Assembly (NCBI GenBank): GCA_023458315.1
Contig: JAEXAH010000074.1
Coordinates: 1-27,095 of the forward strand
Length of the DNA stretch: 27,095 nucleotides
Direction: 5' to 3'
Origin: Pseudomonadota bacterium
GTDB lineage: Bacteria; Pseudomonadota; Alphaproteobacteria; Rhodospirillales; Magnetospirillaceae
Below, piece after piece: positions 23,296-27,095 of the stretch (position 1 is the stretch's first letter; each line of letters starts with the position of its first letter). The notes beneath the pieces are model-generated. The model was not told the DNA's origin and did no database searches. It saw nothing but the letters and a program-made list of their open reading frames with translations. Position numbers and translations under genes: made by a program.

Positions 23296-24513
23296 TCACT
23301 CCGCGCCCAGCACCTTGGGCACCCGGTTCAGGCGCAGGCGGAAGGCGTCGGGCATGCCCTTGCCCAGCAGCGGCCGCAGATACATGCGGAAGGCGTCGGT
23401 GACGTCGGTGCCGTTGTCGGCGATGAAGGCATCCTCCATCACCCGGGTCTTGCCCGCCACCGCCTCCAGCGGCATCAGCTTGTAATCCACCGAATAGAAA
23501 CCGGTGCGCTGAATGGTGACGGACCCGTCATTCTGGCCCCACATGGCGAATTGCACCGCCTTTTCGCCGACCTCGCGCGCCTCGCGCTGGTCCACGTCCG
23601 AGACGCAGCCGACGAACGAGCGTTGCAGATAGCCGAAGGTGTCGCCGCGCACCCGCTTGTAGCCCAGCTTGGTCTTGATCTCCTCGCACAGCAGATCGGC
23701 CAGGGCGCCGGTGCCGGAAAGCTGCACGTTGCCGTGGGCGTCGTGCTCGACCTCCTTGGCCAGCCTGGTGATGATGGGGGCGCCGGATTCGTCGTGGATG
23801 CCCTCGGACACCGCGATGACGCAGCGGCCATAGCGTTCCATGGTCGCCTTGACGTCACCCAGGAAGCCGTCCACCGAAAAGGTGCGTTCCGGCAGATAGA
23901 TCAGATGCGGGCCGTCATCGGGAAACTTCTTGCCCAGCGCCGAGGCGGCGGTCAGGAAACCGGCATGCCGCCCCATCACCACCGCCAGATAGACGCCGGG
24001 CAGCGCCGCGTTGTCCAGATTGGCGCCCATGAACGACTGGGCGACGAAGCGCGCCGCCGAGGGAAAGCCCGGCGTGTGGTCGTTGTGCACCAGATCGTTG
24101 TCGATGGTCTTGGGGATGTGCATGCAGCGCAGCGGATAGCCCGCCTTGCGCGCTTCCTCGGACACGATGCGCACGGTATCGGACGAATCGTTGCCGCCCA
24201 CATAGAAGAAATAGGCGATGCCGTGCGCCTTCAGGACCTTGAAGATTTCCTGGCAGTATTTCAGGTCGGGCTTGTCGCGGGTCGAGCCCAAGGCCGAGGA
24301 CGGGGTATCGGCGACCATTTCCAGGTTGTGGCTGGTTTCCTGGGTCAGATCCAGGAAGTCCTCGTTCACGATGCCGCGCACGCCGTGATAGGCGCCATAG
24401 ACCAGATCGACGTTGCGGAACTTCCGCGCCTCCAGCACCACCCCGGCCACCGATTGGTTGATCACCGCGGTCGGGCCGCCGCCCTGGGCCACCAGTACCT
24501 TGCCGTGCAGCAT
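23296..24513 (-). CDS. pfp: Pyrophosphate-type 6-phosphofructokinase
   Basis: 405 aa. Interconverts fructose 6-phosphate and fructose 1,6-bisphosphate. Two specificity sites point to PPi rather than ATP. The motif VGGNDSSDT (105-113) has Asp where ATP enzymes have the Gly of GGDGS, and PKTIDND (134-140) has Lys where ATP enzymes have PGTIDND. The substrate loop MGRHAGFLTAAS (180-191) is intact, and the N-terminus has the nucleotide or PPi loop AQGGGPTAVIN. The start at ATG 24513 has gggaggtgtc directly upstream; the longer frame to 24645 lacks such a site. The PPi enzyme is reversible, so it can serve both glycolysis and gluconeogenesis alongside pckG. Confidence 0.92.
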   Translation of the reverse strand: MLHGKVLVAQGGGPTAVINQSVAGVVLEARKFRNVDLVYGAYHGVRGIVNEDFLDLTQETSHNLEMVADTPSSALGSTRDKPDLKYCQEIFKVLKAHGIAYFFYVGGNDSSDTVRIVSEEARKAGYPLRCMHIPKTIDNDLVHNDHTPGFPSAARFVAQSFMGANLDNAALPGVYLAVVMGRHAGFLTAASALGKKFPDDGPHLIYLPERTFSVDGFLGDVKATMERYGRCVIAVSEGIHDESGAPIITRLAKEVEHDAHGNVQLSGTGALADLLCEEIKTKLGYKRVRGDTFGYLQRSFVGCVSDVDQREAREVGEKAVQFAMWGQNDGSVTIQRTGFYSVDYKLMPLEAVAGKTRVMEDAFIADNGTDVTDAFRMYLRPLLGKGMPDAFRLRLNRVPKVLGAE

Positions 24514-24659
24514 GACACCTCCCAATTCCAGCCGGGCCAATTCCCGATCATGCAGGATAGGACAGATACGCCCGCCGCGACAGAGGCCACGAGGGGCTTG
24601 TCGCGCCATGGGAGAGACGCCATTTTGTGACTTGTCATTCCCCACAGAAAGGTTGCCCC

Positions 24660-24863
24660 GTGTCCCTTGCCGATGCCGACGATGATTTCGAGGTCGAATC
24701 CCCCTGCGTGTCGCAATGCGGCCTGGATTCCGAAACCAGCATCTGCACCGGCTGCGGCCGCACCCTGGACGAGATCCGCGCCTGGAAGCTGGCCAGCAAC
24801 CGCGAGAAACTGGACATCCTGAACGCCATGGCCCGCCGCCGCGCCGAACAGGCGGACGGCTAA
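24660..24863 (+). CDS. DUF1289 (Fe-S-like four-cysteine) small protein
   Basis: 67 aa. It contains SPCVSQCGLDSETSICTGCG, with Cys16-x3-Cys20-x8-Cys29-x2-Cys32, then GRTLDEIRAWKLAS, the DUF1289 signature. The cysteines probably bind a metal; the function is unknown. The start is GTG 24660, with aaagg 7 nt upstream. The TAA overlaps the ATG of a 14-codon ORF (TAATG). Its last nine codons lie inside a 44-bp tandem duplication. Confidence 0.85.
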   Translation: MSLADADDDFEVESPCVSQCGLDSETSICTGCGRTLDEIRAWKLASNREKLDILNAMARRRAEQADG

Positions 24864-24924
24864 TGGCTCATTTCCTGGATCGCCGCGCCGAACAGGCGGG
24901 CGGCTGATGGCCCATTCCCTGGAC
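24837..24924. repeat. 44-bp tandem duplication spanning a stop/start junction
   Basis: Unit 1 is 24837-24880 and unit 2 is 24881-24924, directly adjacent. They match at 39 of 44 positions. All five differences are transitions, and each makes unit 2 more GC-rich. The unit contains the end of DUF1289, the stop/start overlap and the first five or six codons of DUF924. Confidence 0.93.
24863..24907 (+). CDS. 14-codon ORF created by the tandem duplication
   Basis: MAHFLDRRAEQAGG then stop. The first six residues copy the start of DUF924 (MAHSLDR), and the rest copy the tail of DUF1289 (RRAEQADG). Its ATG overlaps the DUF1289 stop (TAATG) and its TGA overlaps the DUF924 ATG (TGATG). It may be translated merely as a coupling bridge. 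Whether the peptide has any function is unknown. Confidence 0.4.
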   Translation: MAHFLDRRAEQAGG

Positions 24925-25434
24925 CGCGTCGCCGAATTGCTGGAATTCTGGTTCGCCGACGCCCCGCGCCTGGACGGCGAACTGGCCGGGCGCTTCGGCC
25001 AGGATCTGGCCGAGGCGGCGCGCGGCGAACTGGATCATTGGGTGGACAGCGCCGACGGCGCCCTGGCCCTGGTCATCCTGCTGGACCAGATGCCGCGCCG
25101 GGTGTTCGCGGGCAAGGCCCAGGCCTTCGCCTTCGACAGCCACGCCCTGGCCATCGCCGAGGCGGCGGTGTTGCGCGGCCACGACCGCGCCCTGCCGCCC
25201 GAGCGGCGGCGGGTGCTGTACATGCCGTTCCTGCATTCGGAATCCCTGCCCGACCAGCGGTTCTGCGTGCGGCTGTTCGAACAGGCCGGGGACGACCCGG
25301 ACGGATTGGCCGATGCCCGCAATCACCAAGAGGTGATCGCCCGCTTCGACCGCTTCCCCCAGCGCAATGCCGCGCTGGAGCGAGAAACCACGCCCGAGGA
25401 GGAGGAATTCCTGCGCACCCTGGGCGTGGCCTGA
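24907..25434 (+). CDS. DUF924 family protein
   Basis: A 175-aa, all-helical, TPR-like DUF924 protein. The family features are visible: VAELLEFWFADAPR at the N-terminus, LVILLDQMPRRVFAGKAQAF (about 55-74), RRVLYMPFLHSESLPDQRFC (about 100-119) and HQEVIARFDRFPQRNAALER (about 138-157), then TPEEEEFL. No catalytic role is established for the family. The ATG at 24907 overlaps the TGA of the 14-codon ORF. Before the duplication it would have followed the DUF1289 gene directly. Pairing with DUF1289 suggests a shared operon. Confidence 0.85.
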   Translation: MAHSLDRVAELLEFWFADAPRLDGELAGRFGQDLAEAARGELDHWVDSADGALALVILLDQMPRRVFAGKAQAFAFDSHALAIAEAAVLRGHDRALPPERRRVLYMPFLHSESLPDQRFCVRLFEQAGDDPDGLADARNHQEVIARFDRFPQRNAALERETTPEEEEFLRTLGVA

Positions 25435-25441
25435 CGGAAGT

Positions 25442-25572
25442 TATACCATTCACCGGCGCCCTCAGGCGGCGGGCGCGGGCCATCCGGCCCGCTTGCCTTC
25501 CGCGGCATAAGCCGCGCGGCCCCTTGGGCCTAACCAAATCCCCATGAGTTTCACTCACCGGGATTTGGTATT
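25442..25572. repeat. Hairpin-rich intergenic element with MITE-like ends
   Basis: There are five stems in a row: gcgccc/gggcgc (25456-25476); gcgggcc/ggcccgc (25475-25492, sharing 2 nt with the first); cgcggc/gccgcg (25501-25516); ggccc/gggcc (25518-25530); and a nested hairpin accaaatccc/gggatttggt (25533-25569) whose loop holds tgagt/actca. The two outer ends, taccattcaccgg on the left and taccaaatcccgg on the reverse strand at the right, match at 9 of 13 positions. Each is preceded by an AT-rich dinucleotide, as for TA-targeting elements. The right end supplies the stop region of the NHLP gene. No ORF is present. Confidence 0.5.
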
Positions 25573-25900
25573 ACTTCTTCTTCGGCTTGGGCGGCGCGTC
25601 GTTCGGCCCATACAGGATAAAGGCGCTGAAGCTGGTACCGCCCGAGGCGAGGTCCAGCAATTCGTCCGGCAATTCCGATTCGTCCAGCTTGGCGGGCAAC
25701 ACGATGGTCGCCTCGCCCGGCTGTTCCTCGACGACGGTGATCTTCAGGCCCGGCACCGGGTCGACGCCCAGCAATTGCTTCAACGCCGCGTGCGGGTTGG
25801 ACAGCAGCAGGGCACGGAAGGCATCGTCGGCCTGGGCCTTCGCCACCAGCGCCTGCTCGGCCTGACGGCGGACTTCGGCCAAAGTATCGTTCGTGGTCAT
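25571..25900 (-). CDS. RiPP precursor with NHLP (nitrile hydratase-like) leader peptide
   Basis: 109 aa. Residues 1-88 fit the NHLP leader family, which derives from the nitrile hydratase alpha subunit: ADDAFRALLLSNPHAALKQL, then a strand region LKITVVEE with EATIVLPAK, then ESELPDELLDLASGG. The Gly87-Gly88 pair is the expected leader cleavage site. The 21-residue core (89-109) begins TSFSAFILYGPNDAPP and ends with a Lys-rich tail (KPKKK). It has no Cys, so thioether or thiazole chemistry on Cys is excluded. It has an Ile-Leu-Tyr-Gly segment, like the X-Tyr-Gly sites of splicease substrates. No maturase, peptidase-transporter or rSAM gene lies in the window. ATG 25900 has ggag 11 nt upstream. 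Confidence 0.8.
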   Translation of the reverse strand: MTTNDTLAEVRRQAEQALVAKAQADDAFRALLLSNPHAALKQLLGVDPVPGLKITVVEEQPGEATIVLPAKLDESELPDELLDLASGGTSFSAFILYGPNDAPPKPKKK

Positions 25901-26085
25901 CGTGTTTTTTCTCCAGTCATTCGTCGCCCTCCCCCATCGGGTATTCACCCCAGGGGCGAAAATGCTTCGTGGCGCATGGTATTTTTCCGGCGCGCTTTTG
26001 AACATCAACGGCGATTGACCTGTCCCATCCCGGCCTTTCCCTGCACCGGCGAAACACGAATATTCCCGGTGACGGAGGGAACGGC

Positions 26086-26988
26086 ATGCACATCCGCGAC
26101 GCGACATGCGACGAGGCGGCGATCCTGGCGCCGCTGACCTGGGGCTATTACCGGCCGCTGCTGGCGATGGACGACGCGGCGCGGGCCGAACTGGGCGCCG
26201 TCTGTCTGGCGGCGTGGCGGGACGGACGGCCGCTGGGGCTGCTGATTTCGGCCCGGCACAAGGATGGCGGGCAGAATCTGCTGTCGCTGAGCGTCGGCCG
26301 CGACCATCGCCGCCAGGGCGTCGGCCGTGCCCTGCTGCGCGCCTTGGTCCAGGCGCGGCCCGGCCCGCTGTGCACGCAATATTCCGACCGCCTGCCCGGC
26401 GCCGATGCCTTCGCCGCCTTGCTGCGGGCCGAGGGCTGGGCCGCGCCCGAGGCGGTCAGCCGCCGCATCTGCGGCCCGGTGCGCGAAACCTTTTCCGTGT
26501 TCCGCCAGCGCGCCGGATTGCTGGAACGCATGTGCCGCCAGGGCTTTCAGGTCCACGCCTGGGGCGACCGCGCCGCCGAGATCCTGGCCCTGGCCGAACG
26601 GCTGCTGGCCGACGGCACCGCCCCGGCCTGGGCCGACCCGCGCCCGTGGCTGGACCGCCTGCACCCCCAGGCGTCGCTGGCGCTGGTGGACGCGGCGGGC
26701 GCGGTGCGCGGCTGGGTGGTGTGCCAGCATCAGCCGTCCATGGCCCGCTGGTACTTTCCCATCGGCTGGGTGATGGAGCCCGAGGCCGGACGCGGCTGGC
26801 TGCTGGGCGCCTATGCCGAGGGCGCCCGACGGCTGGAGGAAACCCACGGCGGCGACACCCGGGTGGTGGTGGAAAGCACCAGCGGCCTGCACGCCATGTG
26901 GCGGGTGCTGGACCGCCATTTCTCGCCCCATGCCGATTGGGCCGACCACCTGATGGAAAGCCGCCGGGCTTATACCAACCTGCATTGA
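26086..26988 (+). CDS. Tandem GNAT-domain N-acetyltransferase-like protein
   Basis: 300 aa with two GNAT folds. The first (about 1-130) has a clear acetyl-CoA motif, LSLSVGRDHRRQGVGRALLRALV (RRQGVGRAL). The second (about 150-295) is degenerate: it has WVMEPEAGRGWLLGAYAEGARRLEE but no R/Q-x-x-G-x-G/A loop, so it may only help bind substrate. A good Shine-Dalgarno (ggaggg) precedes the ATG at 26086. It is divergent from the RiPP precursor across 185 bp, so shared control is possible. Its TGA directly abuts the transposase stop, and the last five codons (YTNLH) may derive from the inserted element's end. Substrate unknown. Confidence 0.78.
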   Translation: MHIRDATCDEAAILAPLTWGYYRPLLAMDDAARAELGAVCLAAWRDGRPLGLLISARHKDGGQNLLSLSVGRDHRRQGVGRALLRALVQARPGPLCTQYSDRLPGADAFAALLRAEGWAAPEAVSRRICGPVRETFSVFRQRAGLLERMCRQGFQVHAWGDRAAEILALAERLLADGTAPAWADPRPWLDRLHPQASLALVDAAGAVRGWVVCQHQPSMARWYFPIGWVMEPEAGRGWLLGAYAEGARRLEETHGGDTRVVVESTSGLHAMWRVLDRHFSPHADWADHLMESRRAYTNLH

Positions 26989-27095
26989 TCAGAACCCATG
27001 AGCCCACTGGCGACGGCCGATGGACATGATCTTCCACGGTTGGTCCACGAGGCGGTTCCAGGCATGGCAGCAGAGGGCGACGATTTGGTCGTAGG
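26989..27095 (-). mobile_element. IS630-family transposase, C-terminal end (cut by window edge)
   Basis: On the - strand from 27093 the reading frame gives YDQIVALCCHAWN, RLVDQPWKIMSIG, RRQWAHGF, then stop at 26991-26989. This C-terminus (HAWN...DQPW..IMSIG.R.WAHG) is typical of IS630-family transposases of alphaproteobacteria. Only about 35 residues are visible. The terminal inverted repeat probably lies near 26971 (tataccaacc), inside the 3' end of the GNAT gene. Confidence 0.85.

Noticed and set aside
25442..25572. CRISPR-like repeat region
   Set aside because: The hairpins differ in sequence and there are no regularly spaced identical repeats.

Overview
The window is a GC-rich (roughly 68-70% by eye), densely coded chromosomal segment of an alphaproteobacterium. 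A Rhodospirillales member of the Magnetospirillum type is the best guess. The grounds are the block chvI-chvG-(lipoprotein)-hprK-rapZ-EIIA(Man)-HPr-EI, a short alphaproteobacterial HPr kinase, a GTP-type PEP carboxykinase, a pyrophosphate-type phosphofructokinase and an IS630-type transposase end. The genus is inference. No tRNA, rRNA, CRISPR array or prophage was seen.

Layout. (1) 1-3603: a four-gene + strand operon with 4-bp overlaps or short gaps: membrane fusion protein, FtsX/MacB-like permease, ABC ATPase and TetR regulator. It is preceded by a 32-bp inverted repeat that is the likely TetR operator. (2) 3604-5120: a small two-helix membrane protein (-) and an MFS exporter (+). (3) 12569 down to 5113, - strand: envelope-stress two-component system ChvI/ChvG, a Cys-rich lipoprotein, HPr kinase, RapZ, EIIA, HPr, Enzyme I and a secreted cupin. 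This is a regulatory PTS with no sugar permease in view. (4) 12661-15504: sigma70-like promoter, cobalamin riboswitch, and the cobalt ECF transporter cbiMNQO. (5) 15504-17368: an array of seven perfect hairpins, a 48-aa single-helix protein with a strong terminator, a periplasmic copper chaperone (PCuAC) and a HugZ-type protein. (6) 17578-19416: pckG with a bidirectional terminator. (7) 19492-23167: two divergent cation/proton antiporters, CPA1 NhaP2-like and CPA2 Kef-like. (8) 23296-25434: pyrophosphate-type phosphofructokinase, and a DUF1289-DUF924 pair whose junction has been tandemly duplicated. (9) 25442-27095: a hairpin-rich, possibly MITE-like repeat, an orphan RiPP precursor with an NHLP-type leader, a divergent double-GNAT protein, and the edge of an IS630-family element.

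How the genes work together. The PTS block reads PEP availability (EI to HPr to EIIA), while HprK adjusts HPr by serine phosphorylation. ChvG/ChvI and RapZ link this to envelope and carbon control. PEP carboxykinase and PPi-phosphofructokinase, encoded nearby, act in the same part of central metabolism. Three transport blocks handle xenobiotics or lipids (ABC), cobalt, and K+/H+.

The most unusual items are the orphan NHLP-leader peptide next to the double GNAT, the 44-bp duplication that created a 14-codon ORF between two coupled genes, and the intergenic hairpin arrays.
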